Assembly: GCF_001027285.1 (NCBI RefSeq)
Contig: NZ_CP011509.1
Location: forward strand, 2,426,501 to 2,490,500
DNA length: 64,000 bases
Direction of reading: 5' to 3'
Source: Archangium gephyra
GTDB lineage: Bacteria; Myxococcota; Myxococcia; Myxococcales; Myxococcaceae
The notes beneath the pieces are model-generated. The model was not told the origin of the DNA and did not search any database. It saw only the letters and a list, made by a program, of their open reading frames with translations. This document shows positions 28,853 to 37,369 of this stretch, piece by piece; the first letter of the stretch is position 1; every line of letters starts with the position of its first letter. The translations under genes were made by a program, and so were the position numbers.

Positions 28853-30805
28853 ATGTCACCGATGGCACTCATCCAACGCAAAATCGATCAGAGAAACCTC
28901 GTTCGCGAACTCGCGAACAACAAGGTGGACGCACTTGAGCTTATTCGCGAGGCCCTGGCGAATGCCCGAGATCACGGCGCTTCCTCCGTGTGGATTCGAA
29001 CGGCCCGAGGCGCCCCGCCCACTCTTCCCGTCGATGTCTTGATCATCAACGATGGCGAAGGAATGACTGAGGCTCAGCTTGAAGCATTTTGGGGCATCTC
29101 CACATCCGTGAAACCTCCCGGCGGAGGCGCGATCGGCTACAAGGGGCACGGAACCAAGCTCTATTTCGCCGCCCGGCGCCTGAGTGTCGCATCCCGGGTT
29201 GAGGGAGCAGCCGAGTGGACCCTGTCTGCGCTCGACAACCCGCTAGAATCTGATTCGAAAGTTGTTGAGCAGGTGCCACTTCCTGCAGAGCATCGGCTCA
29301 GCAAAGAACTTGAACACTTGGGCCTCCTACCGCACAAGGGTGTTGCCGTTCTCGTGGAGGGCTGCCACTTTCGAGATGCGGCCGAGCGTTTCATGTCACG
29401 CCGCGCTATCGAAACCTACTGCGATTGGTTCACGGTGACCGGAGACATTCGCTCAGGCGTGTTCCGCACTAGGAGCGAGTTCCATGACACTGTCCATCAC
29501 AAGAAAGATCTTGCACGTCTCCGAATACATGAATCGCCCCTCGTCCCATTGACGGTTCACCTGCGGGTGAACGGTGAGGACGCTTATCGACCGCTGGGAT
29601 TTGGGCCCACCAAGCCTGCGGCCGACTTCCTGCTTGCTTGGAAGGACGATAAGGACCGGTGGGCCAAGACTCATCCCGGCATGGCAGCCTTCGGCCATCG
29701 CTTCGCTGATCACCACGAGGCAGAACGAGGTGCAGTACGTGTCCGGGATGACCTGACAGCCTTGTGCCTTACCCCCGTCGACGGGTTCATGAATGAGTCT
29801 CCATACGCGATGGTGATGCGCGTCGAGGGCCAGCGGCGACAGCTCAACTCCTACTTGGAGGGCTCGCGTCAACCAGTGGGCGGCGAGTACGATTTTGACG
29901 AGCGCTTCGGGCTATGGTTGTGCAAGGACTTCGTGCCCATCGTTCAGCGTAACGATCTACTTCAGGCCGCGTTGTCTCGTGCGACCGATAAGGTCAAGAA
30001 GAGGCTGCGCTTCGACTTGAGTCGCACACGCTTCTGGCAGGTTTTCGTGAACAACCAAGCGCTGGTTCTCACGGCGAACCGCAACGGAATGGCGAACGCC
30101 CGCGAGCACGAGGAGAAGATCGTGTCGCTGGTCTCCGATAGAATTGCTGAAGCCCTCAAAGAAGACGCGTTCCGTGAGTGGATCCTGAACCTTCAGGCTG
30201 CCGTAGTTCATGGGCGGCGCTCGAAGGAGATCGACGCAATGAATGCTCGGGCGGACAACGTCACACAGTGGTTCAAGAAGAGCGGTAGTGATGTCCAGCC
30301 GACCGAAATCAAGGTGCTGGAATTGCTCGATGACGAGGCCTCATTACGCCTCCCGAAGCCTACGAACGAGCAGGAGGTTTTCCTGCTCTACATGGTGTTG
30401 TCCGGTCGCTACCGTGTCCCACTGCGTGTCATTGAGTATGATACTAGGTTGGGTGTCGACGCGATTGCCCAAGTGATGGAGCATAAGCTGTTTACTCCAC
30501 AAAAGGCCTGTGCGCGCGTGGAATTCAAGTTCACACTCCAAGGCAACCGCGCTGTCAATCACTTCTTTGACGCGATTGACGCCTTCATCTGCTGGAGCGT
30601 GTTAAGCACCGGCGAACTTCCAGAGGCCGGAGACGCACCGTATTCGGGCACCCTGCGCAAAAGAACAAAGCCCCTTCTGCCCTCTGGTCTTGACGCATAC
30701 GAGGTGGAGTATGTCGATTCCAAAGGGGTATCGCGTATCCTGCCCGTGCTTGTCCTCGACCGGCTCTTTGCCAGCCCGAAGAAAACCACCAAGAAGGAAA
30801 AATAA
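28853..30805 (+). CDS. GHKL (Hsp90/MORC-like) ATPase of unknown role
   Basis: 650 residues; a start three codons in (MALIQRK) is equally possible, and neither has a clear Shine-Dalgarno. The Bergerat ATP-binding fold is clear: N-box IREALANARDHG (about 32-42), G1 box INDGEGM (66-71) and G2 box GYKGHGTKL (95-103). The rest has no membrane segment and no histidine-kinase H-box, so this is not a sensor kinase. Stand-alone proteins of this design occur among MORC-like ATPases in bacterial defence and restriction loci; that role here is inference. The codons are visibly more AT-rich than the neighbours, and the gene lies between two copies of a direct repeat, both signs of transfer. Confidence 0.75.
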   Translation: MSPMALIQRKIDQRNLVRELANNKVDALELIREALANARDHGASSVWIRTARGAPPTLPVDVLIINDGEGMTEAQLEAFWGISTSVKPPGGGAIGYKGHGTKLYFAARRLSVASRVEGAAEWTLSALDNPLESDSKVVEQVPLPAEHRLSKELEHLGLLPHKGVAVLVEGCHFRDAAERFMSRRAIETYCDWFTVTGDIRSGVFRTRSEFHDTVHHKKDLARLRIHESPLVPLTVHLRVNGEDAYRPLGFGPTKPAADFLLAWKDDKDRWAKTHPGMAAFGHRFADHHEAERGAVRVRDDLTALCLTPVDGFMNESPYAMVMRVEGQRRQLNSYLEGSRQPVGGEYDFDERFGLWLCKDFVPIVQRNDLLQAALSRATDKVKKRLRFDLSRTRFWQVFVNNQALVLTANRNGMANAREHEEKIVSLVSDRIAEALKEDAFREWILNLQAAVVHGRRSKEIDAMNARADNVTQWFKKSGSDVQPTEIKVLELLDDEASLRLPKPTNEQEVFLLYMVLSGRYRVPLRVIEYDTRLGVDAIAQVMEHKLFTPQKACARVEFKFTLQGNRAVNHFFDAIDAFICWSVLSTGELPEAGDAPYSGTLRKRTKPLLPSGLDAYEVEYVDSKGVSRILPVLVLDRLFASPKKTTKKEK

Positions 30806-30819
30806 AGGGGATACCCTTT
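30804..30819 (+). terminator. Short hairpin after the GHKL ATPase gene
   Basis: AAAGGG-GATA-CCCTTT overlaps the stop codon region of the ATPase gene. The stem is only six pairs and the following T content is poor, so it is a weak candidate. Confidence 0.3.
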
Positions 30820-30854
30820 CTGCAGCATCTGCCCACGCGGACCGCGAAGCTCCC

Positions 30855-31646
30855 TCAAGTGGGGGCAGAGCCGACGCCGGAAGAGGCGATGGGACCAGCA
30901 GCTACAGCGGGAATGATGTTGGAACGAGTTCTTTGACACCATCCCTGGTACTCGGCGATGCCTTTGGGACACGGCGGGTGTTTGGCCAGCTCGAGCCAAC
31001 ACGCGCCGCGGAGTTCCACTTCGCCACGCATGGCATCGCACGGAGGCCACTTCTGGCCCGCCGTGGGCTTGTCTGGCATTGGGATTCCCTCAATGTCGGC
31101 GAACACCTCATCGCTCGCGCGAATGAGTTTCAGGCTCTCCGCCGGGGAGTTCATCTCCTGGGGATGTACCTCCTGAAGTGGGTGTAGGGCGGCGCGTGGC
31201 CAGAGGACCACCCCGAGCGCGAGCAGCGCGGCCAGCGCCAGAGCCGCCTTGGGCGAACCGAGCCGGCCGGCCGGACGCGGACGAGACTCCTTCGGGCCTC
31301 CCGTCAGGTGGGCACGCACCTCCTGCCGGGTGTCGATGCGCATGAGGGTCGCGGCCCACCGCTTGAGCATCCACGTCAGTTGCCGGGGTTGTCCGTTCAC
31401 GGGAGCGCGCTCAACCTCCAGCGCGAGGTAGGGCGGGGTGACGTTGGCGGTGGCGCGCACCTGCCAGTCCTCTTCCGAGCGCAGATCTCCCTTGGGGGCG
31501 GGCATGAGCACCAGGGCGGGGTTGCCCGTCTCGGTGTTGCGCGCCTCGTACAGGCGACCCAGCCCACCGCCGATGGCGCGATGGCGCAGGGTGACGCGAT
31601 ACGGCCCCAGCGGTCCTCCACTCCAGGGTTTCTCTTCCTCTTTCAT
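30855..31646 (-). CDS. Pseudokinase-like membrane protein, copy 2
   Basis: 263 residues. Residues 1 to about 165 are nearly identical to copy 1 (27674-28435), including the glycine-loop-like segment and the membrane segment ALAALLALGVVLW. The C-terminal third keeps the Cys pattern (LRGACWLELAKHPPC, YQGWC) but differs in most other positions. The 5' region with GGAGG is also shared. As in copy 1 there are no catalytic kinase motifs. The pair probably arose by tandem duplication, with the ATPase between them. Confidence 0.7.
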   Translation of the reverse strand: MKEEEKPWSGGPLGPYRVTLRHRAIGGGLGRLYEARNTETGNPALVLMPAPKGDLRSEEDWQVRATANVTPPYLALEVERAPVNGQPRQLTWMLKRWAATLMRIDTRQEVRAHLTGGPKESRPRPAGRLGSPKAALALAALLALGVVLWPRAALHPLQEVHPQEMNSPAESLKLIRASDEVFADIEGIPMPDKPTAGQKWPPCDAMRGEVELRGACWLELAKHPPCPKGIAEYQGWCQRTRSNIIPAVAAGPIASSGVGSAPT

Positions 31647-31745
31647 GTAGTCCTCCCGAGCGTGGGCTCATAGCAGGCGGCGCGGCGGATGACCAGACAG
31701 GTCTTCATTCCGCACCTTGGCCATACCACGTCCGCAGTAGGGTAG
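31154..31745. repeat. Direct repeat, copy B (592 bp)
   Basis: Partner of 27943-28534 at an offset of exactly 3211 bases, with no visible gap across its length. It carries the start and upstream region of pseudokinase copy 2 and ends at the same GCAGTAGGGTAG. Confidence 0.85.
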
Positions 31746-31925
31746 CGGCGTTCACCCGCGCCGCCTGAGTGGGGCGCGGGCTGCCGATGAGTGCCCAGGG
31801 GTAGGAATTGTAGAGGATGAGGTGCCGGGGGATGTCTGACTATTTTGGCAAATACCACCACAGAGGGTAGGTAAGGGGGGTGACCACCCAGGTAGTCCTT
31901 CAGGGAGACCACGAAGTCTGGTCAT

Positions 31926-32723
31926 GTGGGACATGTGAATCCTTCCTTCCTTCGCATGTCCTCCGCCATCGCGCTCGCTGCCGTGGTGGCATTCCTTCCC
32001 CTCACATCACGTGCGGAGGAGCAATCCGAGCGCTACATCGCCGCTGGCGAGCGTCTGTACGAGTCACTTGAGTATGAGCGCGCCCTGGCCCAGTTCGCCC
32101 AGGCCCGGCGCCTCCCCAGGAACCTCGCTCAGGATGTGCGCATTGCCCTCTTCGAGGGCCTCATCCTCTCGGACATGGGGATGCACGAGGAGGCCGTGGC
32201 GGCTTTCAAGTCGGCCCTGCTGTTGGAGCCGGAAGCGGCGCTGCCCGCGCCCGCCTCCCCCCAGGTGACGCGAGAGTTCGAGGGAATCCGCAAGGAGGCA
32301 CGCGAAGAGCTGGCTGCTCGCGACCGCAAGCAGCGGGAGGCTCGCACGGAGGCGGCCCCGGTGCGGACGAACACGGCTCGCCTGACCCCCGTCTCGACAC
32401 CAACGCCGCGCCCGACCTGGTTGAGCTCCTCGATAGCGCTGGGCAAGGTACAGGTTCCCGTTCCCGCGCTCGTGCTGCTCGGCAGTGGCGCGGTCGCGGG
32501 CGGGGTGGGCGGCATCTTCGGGCTTCAGTCCCGTGCTCAGATCCAGGCCGCGCACGAGGCGCCTTTTCGCAATGAGATGGTTGCTCGGCATGGCGAGGCC
32601 GTGAGCACCGCACGCGTGGCCAACATCCTCTTCGGTGTCGCTGGACTGCTGGGGACCGGTGCGGCTGCAACCTGGTTGTTTTCCAGTCCTCCCATGGACT
32701 CGCATGCGCAGGAGAATCGGTGA
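31926..32723 (+). CDS. Secreted TPR-like protein
   Basis: 265 residues. A GTG at 31926 gives the longest frame; GTG 31935 gives a more ordinary signal peptide (NPSFLRMSSAIALAAVVAFL, cleaved near SRAEE). Two TPR-like helices pairs follow (YIAAGERLYESLEYERALAQF; GLILSDMGMHEEAVAAFKSA). A Pro/Thr linker and two hydrophobic segments complete the protein (VPALVLLGSGAVAGGVGGIF; ILFGVAGLLGTGAAATWLF). Similar small TPR proteins sit beside kinase genes in myxobacteria. Its stop overlaps the next gene's start. Confidence 0.7.
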   Translation: MGHVNPSFLRMSSAIALAAVVAFLPLTSRAEEQSERYIAAGERLYESLEYERALAQFAQARRLPRNLAQDVRIALFEGLILSDMGMHEEAVAAFKSALLLEPEAALPAPASPQVTREFEGIRKEAREELAARDRKQREARTEAAPVRTNTARLTPVSTPTPRPTWLSSSIALGKVQVPVPALVLLGSGAVAGGVGGIFGLQSRAQIQAAHEAPFRNEMVARHGEAVSTARVANILFGVAGLLGTGAAATWLFSSPPMDSHAQENR

Positions 32724-34375
32724 TGAAGAAAATAGCTCTGTGGAAGGTGGCCGTCCTGGTCAGCCTGGGACTGGCGGCGTGCCTGGTCCCCGCGCTTGAG
32801 GAGTTCGACCAGGAGAAGGCTCGCGACTGCGATACCGAACACACCTGTCTGTCGGGGTTCGGCTGTGTGGAGGGCCACTGTCAGCCCGAGGAGGGCACGG
32901 CGTGTCAGCCAGGTTCGACGGTCTCGTGCGGATTGGAGGCCGGCGAGTGTCAGCCGGGCAGCCGGACCTGTGGCGAAAAAGGCACCTACGGGCCCTGCGT
33001 TGGAGCCCTGGTGGCCAGTTCCGAGGCGTGCAACGGCAAAGACGATGACTGCGACGGCATCGTTGACGAGGACCTGCCATGTGGCGACGCAGGCGCTCCC
33101 CTTGGCCTCGGCGAACCCTGTGCTGAAAGCGCCAGCTGCGGCTCCGGTTTCTGTGTGGATGGTTACTGCTGTGACAAGGCCTGTACGGGCGCTTGTGAGC
33201 GCTGCAGTGCAACCCCGGGCACCTGCTCGCCAGCGGGAGACGGAAGCCCCGGTGAGCCGGTGTGTACCCCCTACCTCTGTGACGGAGCCGGTGGAGGATG
33301 CCCCAGCCGATGCGAGACGAATGCGGACTGTGCCGCTGGAGTCCTGTGCGTCGGCAATGTGTGTGGAGACAAGCTCCCGCTCGGCGCGGCCTGCACCGTG
33401 TCAGGCCAGTGTTTCTCAGGCCATTGTGTCGACGGCAGTTGCTGTGGTGAAGCCTCCTGCGCCACCCCGCCGGGACAGTGCTACGCCGCCGCGGGCAGTT
33501 GCGCCAGTGGGACGTGCGGTTACACGGCGAAACCTGCTGGAACGACTTGTAACGACGGCAACCCCGGGACCCACAGTGACGCATGCAATGGCTCCGGCAC
33601 CTGTGCGGGCACGACGTCGGCTTGCAACACCCCGCCCAATACCCAGTGCTACAACCCCACGGGCTCCTGGGACGGTTCCAAGTGCGTCTACACGCCCAAG
33701 ACGACAGGCACCAGTTGCAATGACGGAAACGCCTGCACGACGGGAGACGTGTGCAATGGCTCCGGCGCCTGCGGCGGCGGCGGCACGCTGGTGTGCAATG
33801 CCCCGCCGGGCCAGTGCTACCAGCCCACGGGCACCTGCACCAGTGCTGGCGGGTGCACCTACGCCTTCAAGTCGTCTGACTTCACGTGTGATGATGGCAA
33901 CCCCTGTACCATCGGGGACCGGTGCAATGGCTCCGGCACATGCATGGGCACGACACTGAGCTGCAACAGCCCGCCAAGCCAGTGCCACCAATCGACCGGC
34001 ACCTGCAGCAATGGCACGTGCACTTACGCGTTCAAGACCCCGGGCAGCGCTTGCAACGACGGCGACAATTGCACATCCGGCGAGGTGTGTGGTGGCAACG
34101 GCACCTGCGGCGGCGGTAGCGTCTGCATCACTCCGAATCAATGCCAGACGGGGCCTGGTACCTGCGAGGCGGGTGCCTGTAGGTACAACCCCAAGAGCTA
34201 TGGCTCTTACTGCAGTGATGGAGATGAATGCACCTACGAGAAGTGTGATGGAGTGGGTAAATGTTCCCAGTACGGCAAGCAGACTTGTGACTGTAGGAAC
34301 TGGTGCGATCCACAAAACGGGGTGTGCGACGAGTGCCCAAATGGATGTCACTCCAGTGGGAACTACTGCCTGTAA
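32720..34375 (+). CDS. Cys-rich repeat surface lipoprotein
   Basis: 551 residues with lipobox GLAAC. It starts within the stop of the TPR gene. After a MopE-like ACNGKDDDCDGIVDE segment, the protein is made of Cys-rich repeats built on CNDGNACTTGDVCNGSGACGG, repeated at least four times (CDDGNPCTIGDRCNGSGTC, CNDGDNCTSGEVCGGNGTC). The Asp/Gly spacing suggests calcium binding and the many Cys suggest disulfides, so it is extracellular. Proteins of this type are frequent on myxobacterial surfaces. The function is unknown. Confidence 0.8.
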   Translation: MMKKIALWKVAVLVSLGLAACLVPALEEFDQEKARDCDTEHTCLSGFGCVEGHCQPEEGTACQPGSTVSCGLEAGECQPGSRTCGEKGTYGPCVGALVASSEACNGKDDDCDGIVDEDLPCGDAGAPLGLGEPCAESASCGSGFCVDGYCCDKACTGACERCSATPGTCSPAGDGSPGEPVCTPYLCDGAGGGCPSRCETNADCAAGVLCVGNVCGDKLPLGAACTVSGQCFSGHCVDGSCCGEASCATPPGQCYAAAGSCASGTCGYTAKPAGTTCNDGNPGTHSDACNGSGTCAGTTSACNTPPNTQCYNPTGSWDGSKCVYTPKTTGTSCNDGNACTTGDVCNGSGACGGGGTLVCNAPPGQCYQPTGTCTSAGGCTYAFKSSDFTCDDGNPCTIGDRCNGSGTCMGTTLSCNSPPSQCHQSTGTCSNGTCTYAFKTPGSACNDGDNCTSGEVCGGNGTCGGGSVCITPNQCQTGPGTCEAGACRYNPKSYGSYCSDGDECTYEKCDGVGKCSQYGKQTCDCRNWCDPQNGVCDECPNGCHSSGNYCL

Positions 34376-34393
34376 CCCTCATTTTTTGACATG

Positions 34394-34480
34394 GGTCGCC
34401 GCGCCGAAGGGGTTCGAGAGGACCCTTCGGTGAAGCGCCCCCCCTGGCCATGGAAATACATTGATGGGCCCAGTCCGCGA
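34394..34480 (+). pseudogene. Fossil Ser/Thr kinase fragment
   Basis: Just upstream of the kinase start, translation gives VAAPKGFERTLR followed by a stop, which matches AAGPRGFEKTLVLKR of the downstream kinase. A few bases later the DNA CTGGCCATGGAAATACATTG matches the kinase's LAMEYIDGP region with an added base, followed by GGGCCCAGTCCGCG. The two pieces are ~150 bases apart in the intact gene, so a deletion joined them. This is the remnant of a second kinase gene. Confidence 0.6.
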
Positions 34481-34513
34481 GAATGCTGGTGCTCAAGACA
34501 GGCGGAGAGCGTC

Positions 34514-36058
34514 GTGCCAAGCATTGGTAGGTATCAACTCGTCAGTAGACTCGCCACGGGAGGCATGGCGGAGGTGTACCTGGCGAAGGCCGCCGGCCCG
34601 AGGGGTTTCGAGAAGACCCTCGTGCTCAAACGGATTCTTCCCCACCTGGCCGAGGACCCCCAGTTCGTGGAGATGTTCTTGGGCGAGGCGACGTTGGCCG
34701 CGCAGCTCGAGCATCCCAACGTCGTGCAGATCTTCGATTTCGGCGAAGCCGATGGGGCCTACTACCTGGCAATGGAGTACATCGACGGGCCCAACCTGCG
34801 CACGCTCTCCAAGCACGCGCGGGCCGCGGGGGTGGCGCTGGCGCCTGTCTGCTGTGCCAGAATCATCGCCTCGGCCTGCGAGGGGCTGGCCTTTGCCCAT
34901 GACTTCGCGGACCCGAAGACCGGCGAGCCCCTGGGCCTCATCCATCGCGACATCAGCCCGGACAACATCCTGCTCTCGCGCCAGGGCGCGGTGAAGGTGG
35001 TGGACTTCGGCATCGCCAAGGCCATCAACCAGACACACAAGACGCAGACGGGCCTCATCAAGGGGAAGATCGCCTACATGTCCCCGGAGCAGATCCAGGC
35101 CCGGCCATTCGACCGGCGCGTGGACGTGTACGCGCTCGGTATCGTCCTCTACGAGCTGCTCACCGGACAGAAGCCCTTCGATGCCACCACCGACGTGAGC
35201 ATGATACAGGCCATCGTCAGCGAGCCACTCGTGCCCGCCGTGTCGCGCAGGCCGGACCTGCCGCGCGCTCTGGGCAACATCCTCGCCAAGGCCCTCTCCA
35301 AGGAACCCGAGCAGCGCTACCCGGACTGCCGCGCCTTCCAGGCGGACCTGGAGCACTTCATCCGCGCCAGCGGCGAGTCGGTGGGCGCCTACCAGTTGTC
35401 GCGGCTCGTGGCCCAGGTCTGTGGGGACCACTCCGGGCACGGGCCGCGCCCCCCTCCTGGCAGCAGTCCCAAGAACCTCCCCGGCGGCGACACGCCCAAC
35501 GCAACGCTTGCCGCGGCGGAGGACCCTGCACTGTCCCCGCGTGGCACGGGGAGGTGGACGGCATTGGCTGGCCTGGCTCTGTTCGCCGTGTCCGGCGGGT
35601 TTCTGCTCTTCCGCGCGAGTGGCTCCACACAGACAGGACCCCCCGTTCCCGCGGTGACCCTGCCTGCGACTCCCATTCCCCTGGGCAACAAGCAACCCGA
35701 CATTCAACCCACGATCCCCTCCCGGCCCTTGGAGGCTCCGCCGTCATCGCCGCCAAAGGCCACGAAGAAGCGCGTGGTCCAGCGGGAATCGGTCGAACAA
35801 GAGAGCCCCACTCCAGAAACCCACTCGCCACCGTCTTCGGTGGGAAAAGGCAGATTGGAGTTCCGCATCCGGCCCTACGCCACCGTCTTTCTCGATGGCA
35901 GACAGCTTGGCCGGACTCCCGTGGCCCCTCTGGAGATAGAGGCGGGAACACACACGGTCCGACTCATCAATCAGGAGTCAGGCAAAGACGTTGCTCGGAC
36001 CATCGAGCTCCGAGCGGGCCAATCCTTGATCTTCAAATACAACCTTCTCGAGGACTAG
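34514..36058 (+). CDS. Ser/Thr protein kinase with PEGA domain
   Basis: 514 residues from GTG 34514 (VPSIGRYQLVSRL). This start is preferred because the longer frame runs through the fossil fragment, and GCGGAG lies just upstream. All kinase motifs are present: ATGGMAEVYLAK loop, Lys in LVLKRI, HRDISPDNILL catalytic loop, DFGIAKA and YMSPEQ. A Pro-rich stretch surrounds one membrane helix (WTALAGLALFAVSGGFLLF). The outer part ends in a PEGA domain (about RLEFRIRPYATVFLDGRQLG). It is therefore a membrane-spanning kinase that may sense the cell envelope. It follows the TPR and Cys-rich genes. Confidence 0.9.
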   Translation: MPSIGRYQLVSRLATGGMAEVYLAKAAGPRGFEKTLVLKRILPHLAEDPQFVEMFLGEATLAAQLEHPNVVQIFDFGEADGAYYLAMEYIDGPNLRTLSKHARAAGVALAPVCCARIIASACEGLAFAHDFADPKTGEPLGLIHRDISPDNILLSRQGAVKVVDFGIAKAINQTHKTQTGLIKGKIAYMSPEQIQARPFDRRVDVYALGIVLYELLTGQKPFDATTDVSMIQAIVSEPLVPAVSRRPDLPRALGNILAKALSKEPEQRYPDCRAFQADLEHFIRASGESVGAYQLSRLVAQVCGDHSGHGPRPPPGSSPKNLPGGDTPNATLAAAEDPALSPRGTGRWTALAGLALFAVSGGFLLFRASGSTQTGPPVPAVTLPATPIPLGNKQPDIQPTIPSRPLEAPPSSPPKATKKRVVQRESVEQESPTPETHSPPSSVGKGRLEFRIRPYATVFLDGRQLGRTPVAPLEIEAGTHTVRLINQESGKDVARTIELRAGQSLIFKYNLLED

Positions 36059-36325
36059 GGCTCCCCAGGCGGATCCCCACGAGCCGGGTGGTGATTTGAT
36101 GACGGCGGCGATTTCGAGCCGCGACCTCGACGCGCTGTAAGGCGCGCGTGGCTTCCACCCGCGGCGCGCTCGACTGACGATGCGTCATGATGCTTCCCTC
36201 ACCTGGACTCGAATGAGGGGCAGGGCGCATAATCCGCGACACCGCGCTCGCAGCACCTCGTCCCACCGCGTGCGGCCACTGCATGCCTGCCACGCGCCGT
36301 GCCGCCCACCCGCCCCGGAGTCCTC

Positions 36326-37303
36326 ATGCCCCGCCTCTCCAGCGCCCTGGTTGCCCTCTCCACCCTGCTGACTGCCTGCGTGGGCGCGATGGGCGGGGAA
36401 AGCCCGGAGCCCGAGCCACTCGTACCTCTCGAGCGCCCAGCGCCCAACCACAACCGCTTCGTCGGCTACTTCAGTGGCAGTGGCACCCTGCCCGACGGGC
36501 GCGAGGTGCAGGTAGAGCTCGTCGCCGAGCCCAATGCCTACGCCTCGGGGCGCGTGGTGGTGGGCGGGGTGCCCTCTGTCTTCGGCAACATCCCCTATGA
36601 CCTGGGCCAGGGCACCTTGCAGCTGGGCAACGCGGTGGCCATCCCCCTGGCGGACGGTAGTACCGTGGAGCTCTATGGCGTGCCCTCGCGCAGCGGCTTC
36701 ACCCAGCTGGGGCACCGCAAGAATGGCGGCACCACGCAGCGCTTCGACGTGAACCTGCAGCGCGGCGCCGCGCCGCTCGGGGACACGAGCGTGCTGTCGC
36801 TGCGCGACGTGGAGGCGGACTGCACCGCCACCCCGAGCAGCGCGGCCTTCACCTACCTGGAGACGCGCTACAACGTGGCGGAGGCGTACGTCGGCTCCTT
36901 CGCCGCCGAGGGGGCGCTCTCGCCCACGTCCGACCCGCGCCGCTTCTCCTTCGTGATGCGCGACATCGAGCGCCACGCCGTCGACCACCAGGTCTTCATT
37001 GGAGGGGGCATTTCCTTCCCCAACGAGGATGCGCAGCTGAGCTACTACGAGGACGGCCCCGACGGCACCATCCGTCAGTGGTCGGCCGTCAGTGGCCGGC
37101 TCGTCTTCGACGCGGTGGACGGCACGCTCGCCAGCCACGAGGGCTACAAGACGAACGGCAAGGTGACGTTCCACTTCGAGAACGTGCGGATGGCGCCGAG
37201 CAACTCGAGCTCCGATCCGCGCTTCACCGGGGCCCAGGGCTCCTTCACGCTCGACTTCTCGGGCACTTCCACGATGGGCCTCAAGCGCTACAGCCAGGGC
37301 TAG
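36326..37303 (+). CDS. Hypothetical lipoprotein
   Basis: 325 residues from MPRLSSALV, chosen because a GGAG lies upstream and it gives a clean signal with lipobox LLTAC. The mature part is rich in beta-type alternation and Gly and has no domain I recognise. A single pattern of the form GRVVVGGVPSVFGN suggests a beta-sandwich. The next gene, also a lipoprotein, begins 66 bases later, so the two may be co-transcribed. Confidence 0.7.
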   Translation: MPRLSSALVALSTLLTACVGAMGGESPEPEPLVPLERPAPNHNRFVGYFSGSGTLPDGREVQVELVAEPNAYASGRVVVGGVPSVFGNIPYDLGQGTLQLGNAVAIPLADGSTVELYGVPSRSGFTQLGHRKNGGTTQRFDVNLQRGAAPLGDTSVLSLRDVEADCTATPSSAAFTYLETRYNVAEAYVGSFAAEGALSPTSDPRRFSFVMRDIERHAVDHQVFIGGGISFPNEDAQLSYYEDGPDGTIRQWSAVSGRLVFDAVDGTLASHEGYKTNGKVTFHFENVRMAPSNSSSDPRFTGAQGSFTLDFSGTSTMGLKRYSQG

Positions 37304-37369
37304 CCCCGCGCCGCCAGGGCCCACCCCCTCTCTTCCTTCGCCCGTTCCCTCTGGAGTCACGAACCCGCC

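Noticed and set aside
28548-29042. Open frame upstream of and overlapping the GHKL ATPase
   Set aside because: No start site, no protein-like composition, and it overlaps the better-supported ATPase frame.
33500-34130. Repeated Cys codons region as a possible DNA repeat array
   Set aside because: Repetition is at protein level in the Cys-rich lipoprotein; the DNA is too divergent for a separate repeat element.
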